Source: Conoideocrella luteorostrata
Lineage: Eukaryota > Ascomycota > Sordariomycetes > Hypocreales > Clavicipitaceae
Direction of reading: 5' to 3'
Length of the DNA: 64,000 bases
Assembly (NCBI GenBank): GCA_032433595.1
Contig: JASWJB010000029.1
Span: forward strand, 170,912 to 234,911
The position numbers and the translations under genes are program-made. The notes beneath the pieces are model-generated. The model was not told the DNA's origin and did no database searches. It saw only the letters and a list, made by a program, of their open reading frames with translations. Below, piece after piece: positions 47,604 to 58,441 of the stretch. Each line of letters opens with the position of its first letter. Position 1 is the stretch's first letter.

Positions 47604-47821
47604 ATTACACGTGTGTGTGAGTGCAGGTGTAGATAGATGAAGGATACCTCGCCCCTGGGCCTGCGGCAGGAATCTAAGACAGGCGTGTCTAAGATTATAG
47701 GGGGATTTATAGGGGAATTTGGACAGGGTCGTCAGACGAGGAATTCTTCCTCAATCATCACCGTAACACAGCTCTTCCCATCAATGCAGATCAATTTGAA
47801 CCTCTCCTATCTATTCCAACA
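47604..47821 (+). mobile_element. Solo LTR fragment, family 2, copy 2
   Basis: Matches 16526-16764 and 58142-58377 from the ATTACACGTGTG segment to the TTCCAACA end. The first bases (TGTTGG) are missing or diverged, so it is 5'-truncated. Confidence 0.75.
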
Positions 47822-48333
47822 GGAGTTCAATGAAACAACTTTCCCATGTAAAGTTGATCGCTGCAAATTGGCTGTCGCGTCACCCACTCTGCGCTCCACG
47901 CCCCACTTTTCCACGGGTAGCATAGCGATCCTTACGGGCGAAGAAGGTGCCACATGGCATATTCCACTACGGAGTAGTTTACGTTTACTCCGTACTCCAT
48001 AGGCATACCCACTACTCCGAACGAGGTAAGTTGTAGGCAGCAGCATTCACTGCAATTTCAACTTCTCTAAGGGTTGCTTCCCCACCAAGGGAGCTAACTG
48101 TTACTGCAATTTCGAAAGCTCCCGACCACAAATTCCTAGCAGCAATAAGTACTCCGTACAGCAGCGAGCTTAAAATAGACCAAGCGCCGTGCTAATAGAT
48201 ATCAGTGTGGGCGGGGTCGGCCGGCGGTTAGCCCAGCGCTCTGAAAATTGTCCTCCCAAAGCGGCGTCACGTCCTCCAAAAATGGACGCACATTTGTTGC
48301 GAACCTGCACTTTGTTGTGATCCAAAAACTCCT

Positions 48334-48999
48334 TTACGTACCTCTGTCTGTAGCCACATTAGCCACTGCCTTGGGCTGAACGCTCTGTACAAGAGCGCAT
48401 CGCCGCCACACAGCAAAAGCACTTGTGAAATGACCCACGATCCACCAGACGAATAGCACAGGCAGCGCCACCCGCATCTTTGGAATACAGCCCCGCGACC
48501 ATATCTGCATAAAGAGTAGCCACATTCCATGTGCCGGCAGGGCGTAGGACCATTTGTAAAACCCTAGGTTAAGCCCAAATGGGAAGAGCGTACTAGTGAC
48601 GCCGAGAATAACCCAGCTGAAGATGAAGAATGGTGCAAATCGCATCGGCAGGACGGTACCGATGACACTATCCATGATGAGATAAGAAATGTCTATGTAA
48701 AGCGAGAAGTATAACTATGTCTCCACTAACTGGCCACTGGTCAAGACCCAATCTTTGCGGAAACCATGAATGACGACCGCCATCGGAAGGCTAGATATTA
48801 ACACAAACAGTTTACCACCAGCCAGATGTTCAAAGCAAACCCGGCGAGATTGCGAGGTGTACAAGACGCTTTTAACGGCAGACATATGATCGAGAGCCAT
48901 GACGTAGAAGAACTGCACCAGCGGGGGGGCTACTATTGTCACAGTGTTGAAAAGCACCACACGCCCAACGTGGGAACCCTTAGAGAGCATACAGGACAC
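48334..48999 (-). pseudogene. C-terminal remnant of a DUF3533 (SNG1-like) membrane protein
   Basis: Two minus-strand pieces in one frame, split by a TAG at 48717-48715, read as hydrophobic helices. The second contains RFAPFFIFSWVILGVTSTLF, then GFYKWSYALPAHGMW and LPVLFVWWIVGHF. This resembles the last membrane segments of fungal DUF3533 proteins, relatives of the nitrosoguanidine-resistance protein SNG1. The N-terminal half of the family is not found upstream, where the small secreted protein gene lies. Truncation plus the internal stop indicates a dead fragment. Confidence 0.5.
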
Positions 49000-49317
49000 T
49001 AAAGCATTGCACCATTACGAAACCGGAAGGGGAGACGCTCGCACGCATAACGGGCCCGCAAAGGGGGCGTTCCATTCACTACCAGCTACCACTGGGAAAT
49101 CAATAAAGAGCCAATTAGGGCGAAACAAAACCACGGGCAGCGCCTGGCAAGAAACCCAGCGGACAGCGCCCCACCACCGCTCCAGGAGCGGGCCGCCACC
49201 AACGAGCACCCCCCAGATAACTATGCCAGTTCCAATTCTGGTCCTACGTTCCGTGCAATGTCATGTTAATGCCCCTCGAAGCCGTAAATGCCGCTATTCG
49301 TCATTGACAGCGCGGCT

Positions 49318-49722
49318 TCAAAAGCCTCCTCCAGAGCCGCCTCCTGGTCCCTCTGGGCCAAAGCCGCCTCCTGGTCCTCCTGGTTGCCCAAAGCCGCCTC
49401 CTGGTTCTCCTGGTCGCCCAAAGCCGTGTCCCGGTGGCCCAAAGCCGTGCCCCGGTCCCCCAGATCCTCCCTCGAAGCGGCCGCCTCTATCGCCGCCAGG
49501 GTTGTTTGTAGAACTGCTTGCACAGCCACAAAGTTTTGCTTTGAAGCAATGGGATTTTATGCAACATATGCTGCATTGGGCCATTGCAATACTCCGAGGG
49601 AAATACTCATGATTGGCAAGGGCTTCTTCGTTGGCCATTTGAGATGCATCGGCTGTGTCGATCACGGGTATGGCAACCGCAACAGAGCAAATGACAGAAG
49701 TAATGATAATATTAAGCTTCAT
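49318..49722 (-). CDS. Small secreted Cys-cluster, Gly/Pro-rich protein
   Basis: From ATG 49722 the frame encodes 134 residues. MKLNIIITSVICSVAVAIPV is a signal peptide. The mature part has a compact six-cysteine cluster, CSICCIKSHCFKAKLCGC, followed by a Gly/Pro/Phe-rich tail of imperfect repeats (GGFGQPGGPGG type). The frame extends upstream without a stop, but the ATG at the signal peptide is the natural start. No family is recognised. Size, secretion and cysteines fit an effector-like or cell-surface protein. It stands next to other secreted-protein genes, and its tail repeats make it length-variable by nature. Confidence 0.6.
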   Translation of the reverse strand: MKLNIIITSVICSVAVAIPVIDTADASQMANEEALANHEYFPRSIAMAQCSICCIKSHCFKAKLCGCASSSTNNPGGDRGGRFEGGSGGPGHGFGPPGHGFGRPGEPGGGFGQPGGPGGGFGPEGPGGGSGGGF

Positions 49723-51514
49723 GGTGTGCTGTAGGATGAAGAATGTATTTGAAATCGGTATGCTGCATATGGTGGGTTGGAGATGGAGTCGTAAATTAGC
49801 GACAGAAGGGAACGTCAGGATATTTATACAATAATTACCGTCGCTTTTCCCTTTCAACAAGAGCGAACAGCCCCCTGTTGCATTCGTTTTGCGGGACTTT
49901 ATTTGTCATAAATTTCTCGCAATATTGCAGTACAATGTATGCACTGTGTCTTATCAGGGCATGTCCTGGACCTTAGGGTGGAATGGGCGGACATTTGCCT
50001 CTGCGTTCCGGGCTGAGTCAAAGCGGGCCGTCTTATCACACTTCACTGGCTAATTATCTGCAACTAAGCCATGTCCTATACCAGTTGCAGAGAAGGACCG
50101 GCTACTGAGCAGTTAGTCAGTCTTCCGGTCTCACTTGATTGAGAGCGGTGCGGCTATTCGGATATATGCGCCAGGAGACCCGGGCTAAACTAAACCATCA
50201 TTATAGCTTTAATAACCCTAAAAAGTCTAATAGTTGATGGGGTTTAAATGCAATTATGTGTGGGTGGGTAATCATGAATGCAAGGCGTCTGGTAATATAG
50301 CCTTTGTTGCTTACTATTAAATAACCAAAGTGATTGTGTCGGCACGGCGACGAAAGAAGACCAAGCTTGCATATTAATTGGTAGGTACCTATCCGAAATA
50401 GTAATCTACATGCTTGACCTCCCCACCAAAACCCTAGACGACGCTTCTCTCTTGTCTCTCCCTGCTCTGCAGAACATCCGAGATCCAAAACATTCACAGC
50501 CATTCCCCGTTTCCTGTAGAGCATCATATCTGTCTTAAAACCCCCCGAGACAGACGTCTCAGACCCTCCAGGAATGCTACGTACGCCATTGTCCACCCTG
50601 CCCTCCCATTGGCCCGCTCCACGCATTTCAAAGAACCCTTGATTCCGGAGGAATTCCGTAGTAGCTGTGTGGAATGCCGCTATTATAAAGACCCCGATGA
50701 CTGATGCATTACGAATACGGTTCGCGCACGTAGCTGGCTAATATTTTAGCCGCTTTAGGAAACGCTGGTTATCATTTTGGCGCTGAGGCTCGTTGAAAAA
50801 AGTGAAACATGTATGAGGGTCCAGGTGGACTAGATTATATGTCGCCAGGTTGAGGACATGATATCCTCGTCTATTACTTTTTCTGTGGAGCAAAAGAGCT
50901 GAAATGCACTCCGTGTGTGTTATATTTCATTTAAGGGGGTCACCGAAGCAATGATATGCTGGCGAGCGAAATGGTCTGAGTACACGTGCATGTATGTGAG
51001 CCACTCTGTGCGGGTAAATGTGTCATCCGAGCTCTCCCTTCGGCAGATACTTCGCAAAGTCCGAGATCAATGTCTCGCAAGAACTATCCCTCCCTTTCCT
51101 ACCTCTTGGAATGTAGGTGTCGGAAACTCAGGCCGCGGTTTGAGATATTCTCCGACAAGCCGCCCGTCGCTCGTAGTCACATTCAACGTTAGGGAACGGC
51201 CGCATACCAATTGATGGAAGTTAATACATCAACAGCACTCCGTGCACGAAACTTACATGGTGAGCATTTTAAGCAAAGAAAAAACTGGGGCAATGTCCAC
51301 AATGTTGTAAGATGCGCCTAAAATGTGCCACAGCGCGACGATGCCACGTATTACCACCAATCAAAGCATTGATCTTCATTGCTAAATATTTGCAGCTTGT
51401 AGCTTCCCATTCCAACTTTTTTCCTGTCTAAATCTGCTCCTTGTCCGGAACCATCAGGACTTCCATATTTGTGTGTGGCATTCTCGTAGCTAGCTGTCCA
51501 GCCTGCCGTGAAAA
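49723..51514. other. Intergenic, nothing recognised
   Basis: A 141-codon minus-strand frame at 50201-50626 has no recognisable domain and is not supported by splice or codon evidence. Confidence 0.35.
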
Positions 51515-51915
51515 GTGTCTGGCCTGTTTGTCTGTACAGCATTCCCAAACCTCAAGTGCACTGAACTGGAGACCCAGCAGGCAGTGGCAGCCTTATTTCT
51601 CAAGATAACAGCACTGTAGACACCTTTGAGCCACATGTAATGAATGACCCAGGTTGATAAGTTTCGAGCTAAAGGTTACACTGGCAAGGCCGTCCATGTG
51701 GCTGTCATTGACACTGACGTAAGTCTGGTCCATACGTCTGCACCACCTCTTTTCTGGGAGGCAGCACACGGTGCGCAATTCTTTCCACCTACCCGCGGGC
51801 AAATGGTAGCTACACTGTCTTGGCCGGCACCTCCATGTCCTGCCCTCTCGCAGCATCTATGTATGCTCTTCTCATAGAGGTTCGCGGCACTAACAATCCC
51901 ATCCTGCTTCAGCAG
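51515..51915 (+). pseudogene. Subtilisin-like (S8) protease relic
   Basis: Pieces read VWPVCLYSIPKPQVH*TG, then LISQDNSTVDTFEPHVM, then TQVDKFRAKGYTGKAVHVAVIDTD (the catalytic Asp block) and, only about 110 nt later, ANGSYTVLAGTSMSCPLAAS (the catalytic Ser block). The His block and the whole middle of the enzyme are missing. An internal TGA stands where W is expected in this family, and an ATGA tandem duplication at about 51638-51645 shifts the frame between the second and third pieces. Confidence 0.7.
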
Positions 51916-53461
51916 TGTCAGCACCCACCCTCTCACTGTACGGAGTACGGCGAACGAAGACACGGCTAAGCAGGCCATGACCAAGAGTGGCAAGGGGCGC
52001 TAGAATAAACTGGAGCCTCTCCAGTTGCAGAGGGTCTGTCAGCGTGACGGGTATCGAGCTAGACCTATCCGAGCACATACGCAGGTACCTCAGCTAGTGA
52101 TGCCCCTCTAACTTGGACCACGTAGACGACCCAGACCCAAACCCGGACCTGGACGCCAAGATAAACCTAACGGTTGCATCCGATGTCTTCAATTCCCATG
52201 CATCCCGCCTTCGCAGACATGAGCCTAATTGCGGCGTACTTGGACTCTCAACCATGTCGAGCCGGATGACGAGTTTCTTCATGTACGCATCGGAGAGAAT
52301 TATTTGTGCACCATTTAATGTACCATCCAAGCATTTCGGGAACTCAGAGAACCCGTGCGACATTTGGTCTATTCTTCTCCACCAAAGTGGTGCGTTCTAC
52401 ACCAGGAGGTAGTTCATCTTTCCAAAAGTATTACAGAATCTGGGGAGCTCAGGTGCGGCCCATGCAGCCGCGCAAGTTCAACATGCTTCGGGTATCGCGA
52501 GTCCAGGCATGTTGTGTTTCGAGACCAGACAGAGTCGGTACGCAGAAACGCAGAAATGCAGAAACGCAGAAAGGCAGCATCTCATCGATGACAGCCCCTT
52601 CAGCTGGCAAGACAGCCGCGGCTGTCGAGGACGGCCATCGCGCGACTGGACATCTTCTCTCATCATGACGTATTCGGGCTGTCCAGGAGCTATCACGTTG
52701 CTGCTCCGGAGCTGGCCAACAGGGCCGGCCCTTTGGCAAATATTGACTTGCTGGTGCGCCGCACAGTCTTTCTCGGGCGTGGTGGCTTGACGCCAACCTT
52801 GTTGTCATCTCCTTTGGCAACAGGGCTACAGCCTCGTTATCTGACACCTTGCTAGTCAACAGCCATATTTACGCTGATCTTCCTGATAGAAGCAATTCAT
52901 GTCTCAGTATCAGCCTCACTTTGATTAGGACAGCGGCACTGTTGTCCATCGATTTCATCAGCCTACCCACCTATACGGAGCAATGAGGCCCCTTTACATA
53001 GAGGCTTGCATTTGGTATTCATGTGACAAGCACGGGCGTGCTAGCGATGAACACTCAATTGGTCGGCATACATGACTCCTCATCATAGGTATTTGCCACC
53101 GGTTACTAGGTGCCAGCTTAGCACACTTTTTTTGCGAGAGCACTTTTATACTATTACACTATCAAGTGACGCAACGTCTTGGAGCGATAAATAATTCAAA
53201 GAATGATTGGTTAATTCGAGATGGACAGCCACGTCCGCCTTTAAGCTGTGTCTTTTTGAGCAGATAGAAAGACAGCCATGTCCCACATCATTCCCACTCT
53301 GCTGGCCTTAAATTTGGCACAAGCCTCTACTTTTCGATCAATTTGCTGGATCCCAAACTCTCCTAGATTTTTTGTTTCATTTCCCCTTGGGATTTGTGGC
53401 TACAAACCTGTGACGGATCCCAAACATCGCACAAAGCCAAATTCCAACAATTCTAGCCTCA
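51916..53461. other. Probably decayed coding DNA, unassigned
   Basis: Several medium frames are open, but none is recognised. It includes a short 9-bp tandem repeat (CGCAGAAA-type units) at about 52548-52582. The final bases are the promoter side of the HET gene. Confidence 0.35.
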
Positions 53462-55553
53462 ATGGACGATTACATATACAACAAAATTAAACATGCGCAC
53501 TCTTTTCGAGTCTTGAAACTATACCCAAGTCAAGACTATCACTCTATTATCCAATGCGATTTGATTGAATGGTCTTTTGATCATCAACAACCCACATATG
53601 AGGCTCTGTCGTATTGTTGGGGTGGCCAAGATAGGACTCAGTCAATTATTTGCGACTCGCAGCGATTATTTGTGACCAGGAACTGCGAGTCGGCAATGAG
53701 AAGATTTTGGTCGTCCAAAAGTTGTACCGGCCGTCTTCTATGGATAGATGCCATTTGCATTAACCAGATAGATATTGACGAGCGAAATGATCAGGTTCAG
53801 ATCATGGGCAACATCTACAAAGCTGCCTCCCAAGTCCTAGTCTGGCTGGAGAATGACTTTGCGGCCACAAAAACCATCGAGTTGCCCAGCCGCGAGCTTC
53901 GTAACAGAAACTTGGATTGGCTTAGAAGACTAGCGGAAGCCACAGGACAAAGGCATTGCCATGAGAGAGAAGATCAACTTTCACGAGTCGCAGGAGAGTT
54001 GAACAGTGAGATGGGTAATAACGTAACGGTTGCAAGTGAGTCAAATATCTTTCAGTTGTATATCGCTAATTTGATCCCGCTCCTATTCAAGTAGCTGACG
54101 TTTTAATTATTCTGATTTAGGTCTTAAAGAAACTTTGACCTGCTTGCCTTGGTTCAAGAGACTCTGGGTTATACAGGAAGTTGTGTTAAGCAAACGGGCG
54201 ATATTGGTCTGCAATGAATTCGAAATACCTTTGGATGCCATCATTAAAGCCAAAGACATACTTACCAGTCTGAAATACCAGGGAAAACATGGCGTTGGCG
54301 CTGCAATGAGTGTTCTGTGGGAGTTCATGGGCGTCCATCAGTTCGGAATGTCTCTACTGCAGCAATCCTTGGCTCAAGGTAAGGTGCCGGGGGATGCTTT
54401 GCAGTTATTTATTTGGGAGGTACGCTTCTCAAAGGCTACAGATCCGAAAGATAAAATGTTTGGATTGTATGGTCTTTTTAGAGAGTGCGGTATAAATTTA
54501 CCAAAACCGAACTACGCCAAGTCTGTGTCGACAGTGTATCGAGAGACCCTCGTTGCTTTGATGGAGGCAACGGGGACTTTGGCTCTCATACCGCAGATTG
54601 ATGGCTTGGGTTCGTTGCCGGATCGGGCATCTTGGGTGCCAGACTGGTCGACATCCAAACACTGTATTGGGCCTACCGGTGGCTCTTTTTCTGCCACTGC
54701 CGAGTCAAACCCCAATTTCCGTTTCATACATGACTCGACAATGTTGGTTCTCAGGGGCTTTACAGTTGACAGAATAATCGCGCGCTCATCGTTGTCGTAT
54801 ATGCACAGGAACGAGCAGCTCGGTGAGCCCGCAAAATACTTTCATTGGACCAGGAATCCTCCAATAAAGGATGGCAATTTAGCGGAAGAGCTCAAAAAGC
54901 ACCCGGAACATCACACAGATATACTTGCTCTCTGGAACATCCGTGTGTTGCGTGACTTTGTAACATTCTATTTGGGCTCGAATATATCGGAGGCAGGCAA
55001 AGAAAGTATACTTGCTCTGTATTGTTCTCTGCTCAGTCAAAGAGGTGATCATAGTGATGATACGGAGTTTGGACTTCAAAACCCGAATGCAGGAGAGCAG
55101 ATGGCCAGGGACTTTTTTACAGCGCTTGTCGACCAACCTAGCAGAGAGGAGTTACTTGACGCGACGAGTGGCGAATCGAACGCCACTATTCGAGGTTTTG
55201 CTTCCTATAGGCGGTTTCAACTGTTTTCTCACGACATACTCCAGTCAGCTGAGTATATTGCCTTCTGTCGAATCATGCAGAGCCATATCCAAAAGTCAAT
55301 TTTCCAGTGCATTAATCGAATCAGATACATGACAGTTTTCACCACCGAAACTGGCAAACTTGGTCTTGCACCGTGGTCAATTAGTTCTGGGGATGAGCTA
55401 GTGCTTTGTCATGGCATATCATGTCCGGTTGTCGTGCGGCGGACTGGTGGGATCTTCAGGCTCATTTGCTGCGCGTACGTGCATGGAATTATGCACGGTG
55501 AGGCTTGGCTAAACGAACCGGATCAAAGCTTCTGTGATTTTGTCTTGGTTTGA
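53462..55553 (+). CDS. HET-domain protein (heterokaryon incompatibility), two exons
   Basis: Exons 53462-54035 and 54121-55553 flank an 85-nt phase-1 intron (GTGAGT...AGCTGACG branch...GATTTAG), giving 668 residues. The HET domain (PF06985) is complete: YEALSYCWGG near residue 43, LLWIDAICINQIDIDERNDQVQIMG and VLVWLE in the middle, and WFKRLWVIQEV just after the intron. Downstream, DPKDKMFGLYGL and YRETLVALM are the usual second block of these proteins. The C-terminal half is family-typical, without known domains. HET proteins trigger cell death when incompatible nuclei meet, often with NLR partners, and two NLR genes lie about 20-30 kb away. The frame is intact. Confidence 0.88.
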
Positions 55554-55768
55554 GACACTTTGTGGTATGTGTTGTATTATATGCGGGAGCTTGGGACCGC
55601 TTAGGGTAAGGGGCCATATCCCATTTAGCTATCAGTTACATGGTTTTCTATCAGTTATCTCCTGTTGGTCCTCTTGACGATATCTGGAGAAATGAGACCA
55701 GAGCTGAGCAGGTAAATTTGCTGGTGATGGAGACGCAGGCTGGCCGTCATGCCAGCCTAGGGAAGCTG

Positions 55769-55975
55769 TTTAGATTAGCGTGGCTCTTTCGGAAAGTCCC
55801 GAGGCCGTGAATAGCTAGGCTTTTGAGAATGGTGGAAGCAGGTGGTTGCATGATATCGAGGAATGAAGGCCCAAGGCAACTAAATTCAAGGGATGCTCCG
55901 GCTTCTGAAGGACTATGTATAGGAGCGTTGCAGAGTTCTTCAGAGGCATCATCATCCTCATCCATGGCTCTGAGT
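55769..55975 (+). mobile_element. Dispersed repeat, family 3, copy 2
   Basis: About 200 bp similar to 34831-35056 (TTAGATTAGCGTGGCTC, GTGGAAGCAGGTGG, GGCTTCTGAAGGACTA). It lies about 220 bp downstream of the HET gene. Confidence 0.55.
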
Positions 55976-56394
55976 ACACATCCGAATCCGGATCTGGGTA
56001 GTCCGCGTATGATTTGATTAATATTTGACGATTTGAAAAGGAGGAATTCAAGGCGAGAGACATAGGAAGAATAAAGTTGCAATTGATAGTGTTTGTGCTA
56101 TTTTGAACAATGCAGCGTGAGAACAGTGCAGCTGCATTGACGTGGAGATTCAACAAGGGACTTAAGGTGACATGCCTGCCCACTGCAAAGATACCGGGCC
56201 GATGAATCTCCAAAGGCACTGGAGTGGCAGGGCTTGAATACTTCAGGTGCCAGCTCAACTTAACGGCATCTACGCACAGTCACGTACAGTCACAGCGTAT
56301 CATTGGAGCAACCACAGGGGGGCATAAGATATATTGCCCCTTAAACATACACAAGAGCCCTCCCCTCAAACAGCAAGTGCTGCTCGAGGCAAAC

Positions 56395-56580
56395 ATGACT
56401 AAAAACGTCAAACTCCAAAACGCCAAACGCCTAACGCCAAAACGCCAAAACGCCAACACGCAGGAAAACAAACAAAGCCAAACTCCTAAACGCCAAAACG
56501 CCAAAACGCCAAACGCCAAAACGCCGAACCCCCGAACCGCCAAACCCCCGAACCCCCGAACCCTAAAACCATGAAACCTT
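56395..56580. repeat. Minisatellite of AAACGCC-like units
   Basis: Degenerate tandem copies of AAAACGCC / CCAAACGCC, passing at the 3' end into AACCCCCGAACCC-like units. On the minus strand it gives an open frame of FGVLAFWRLGV-like repeats, which I treat as a by-product. Confidence 0.7.
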
Positions 56581-58141
56581 GAAACCGAGAAATCAGAAAA
56601 CAACAAAACGCACACGACTCACAAAAGTAAACCTGCCTCGGCAACTCACAGATGAGTTTCCCGGCAGAGTCGTCAACAAGGGCCTTCTCCCTGCTCCATC
56701 CGGAGCGGCCGCTCCATGATTTCGCCTCGTTCGGATCCTACTCGGTGAGTATATGAGACTGCACCTCCAACAGAAGCGTCAGCAAGCACAACAAAAAGGG
56801 GAGGAGTACGTAGCTTTGAATCAACACCGTAAGCTACCGACAACGACTTGGCCACAAGAACGAGGACGAATGACTGCATCTAGGATCAGCACAAGCACAA
56901 CTCAACGGGAGAAAACTAAGCATACCGTCGAGAGTCTGTCCGAGGGGCTACTCTTGTGATAGAGGTCGCTTTCGTTTCTTGACAGTCCCAAACAAACGCA
57001 TGCTTGTAAGGATAATCGCAGATGGGGGTCCAAGTGCCAGAGGGACGCGCTGGGAGCGAGTCAGCTCAGTCAATAAGGGGAAGCAGCGATTAGTACGATA
57101 AATGTCTGTACTCACGGGACTGAGGAAGTCATGCTCCTCCTCCTCTCTCTCTTAGACAGTAGTCTAAGCGCGCTTGGCGTTGCGTAATTGGCGGCTCATA
57201 ATGGTAACTGTGAAAATGTAGGCAATAATCGTCGGATGGTAGTGAAGAAAGAAAGAAAGAAAGAAAGAAGAAAGAACGGAGAGAGGAGTTATAGAAAACA
57301 GAGGGTAGAAATCCACTGAATTCGAGGCTCTGTTAAGTGGGGCGGCTGTGAATCCAAGCCTCACTTTGGGCTCACTTTTGCACCGTCACAATAGCAACCA
57401 ATCAGGTGCCTCAATCCGCACATCAGATGTCACCGAATTGATTGGACCATTCACTAAGACGGGATTTCATTTCACCATTGCCAGAGCTATGGGTTCTTCG
57501 TTCGAGTTGCACCCTTGTGATGAAGTTGTTGTGGTGGGAAGCTTCAGCGCGTCTCATGCCGAGGCGCAAGCTTGCAGACACAATTTTGTATTCTGCCTGT
57601 CTTTTTTGATCTGCACAATTTAATTTGCTTCAGTATCGGACCTTATCACTTTTTGGCTGAGCAGGAGGTCCAGCTCGTCCATCATCTCGAGGCGACCCTC
57701 ACTCAAGATTTGTTTTGGACATGTTGAGAAGCTATCGAATTATTTTGCTAGGTAGTAATAAATATTTGCGGATGCAGGAGAAAGAAAAGTCAGGATTTCA
57801 TTTCAGAAGTGAGGTGCCACGTACACGCTGTCGTCAACGAAGCAACATTGACAGTCATCTTACTGTTAGCCAATTGGCACTCAAGTCCGTCAATATGGTC
57901 ATTAACGCATGACAGTCTTGCTCCATCGCGGAAGCTCATCTTCGTAACGCCATTAAGCATAATAGTTTCAATTCAAATAAGCTAAAGATAGGAGCTTACG
58001 CATGTAGGTTGATGATAGGGGATTTTTTATAACTATAAATCCCGATTTAATACTTATTTATGTCGAGTTTAAGCGCGGGGTGCTAAGACGCGGTCCTCGA
58101 TATACCTGTAGGTACCTGTCTAACTCAACCTGCCACCTGTT
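56581..58141. other. Intergenic with microsatellite
   Basis: No gene is recognised. A (GAAA)n tract is at about 57246-57280. Confidence 0.4.
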
Positions 58142-58377
58142 GTTGGATTACGTGTGTGTGTGGAGCCGATGTGGTGATACACGGGCTGTGAGAGAAAGGT
58201 TACGTAGCCTCTGGGCCTGAGGCAGGAACCCGGGACTAGGGCGTCTCAGATTGTAGGGGGATTCATAGGGGGATTTGGACAGGGCCGTCAGACGAGGAAT
58301 TCTTCATCCATCATCATTGTAACACAGCTCCTGCCATCAATACAATCAAATTTGAACCTCTCTTATTGATTCCAACA
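58142..58377 (+). mobile_element. Solo LTR, 236 bp, family 2, copy 3
   Basis: Ends TGTTGGATTACG... and ...TTCCAACA. The flanks extend the inverted ends (CTGTTGTTGGA / TCCAACAACAG), but there is no direct target duplication, which may indicate recombination between copies. Confidence 0.8.
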
Positions 58378-58441
58378 ACAGTGCGCATACTTAGTAAACA
58401 TCCTTTTATATAGAGCGCACAGTAATATGCAGCCACGCGTG

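Noticed and set aside
50201..50626. 141-codon minus-strand ORF
   Set aside because: No recognisable domain, and several ordinary short ORFs of this size appear in non-coding parts of the window.
56280..56615. Repetitive FGVLAFWRLGV minus-strand ORF
   Set aside because: Translation of a minisatellite, without start context or flanking gene structure.
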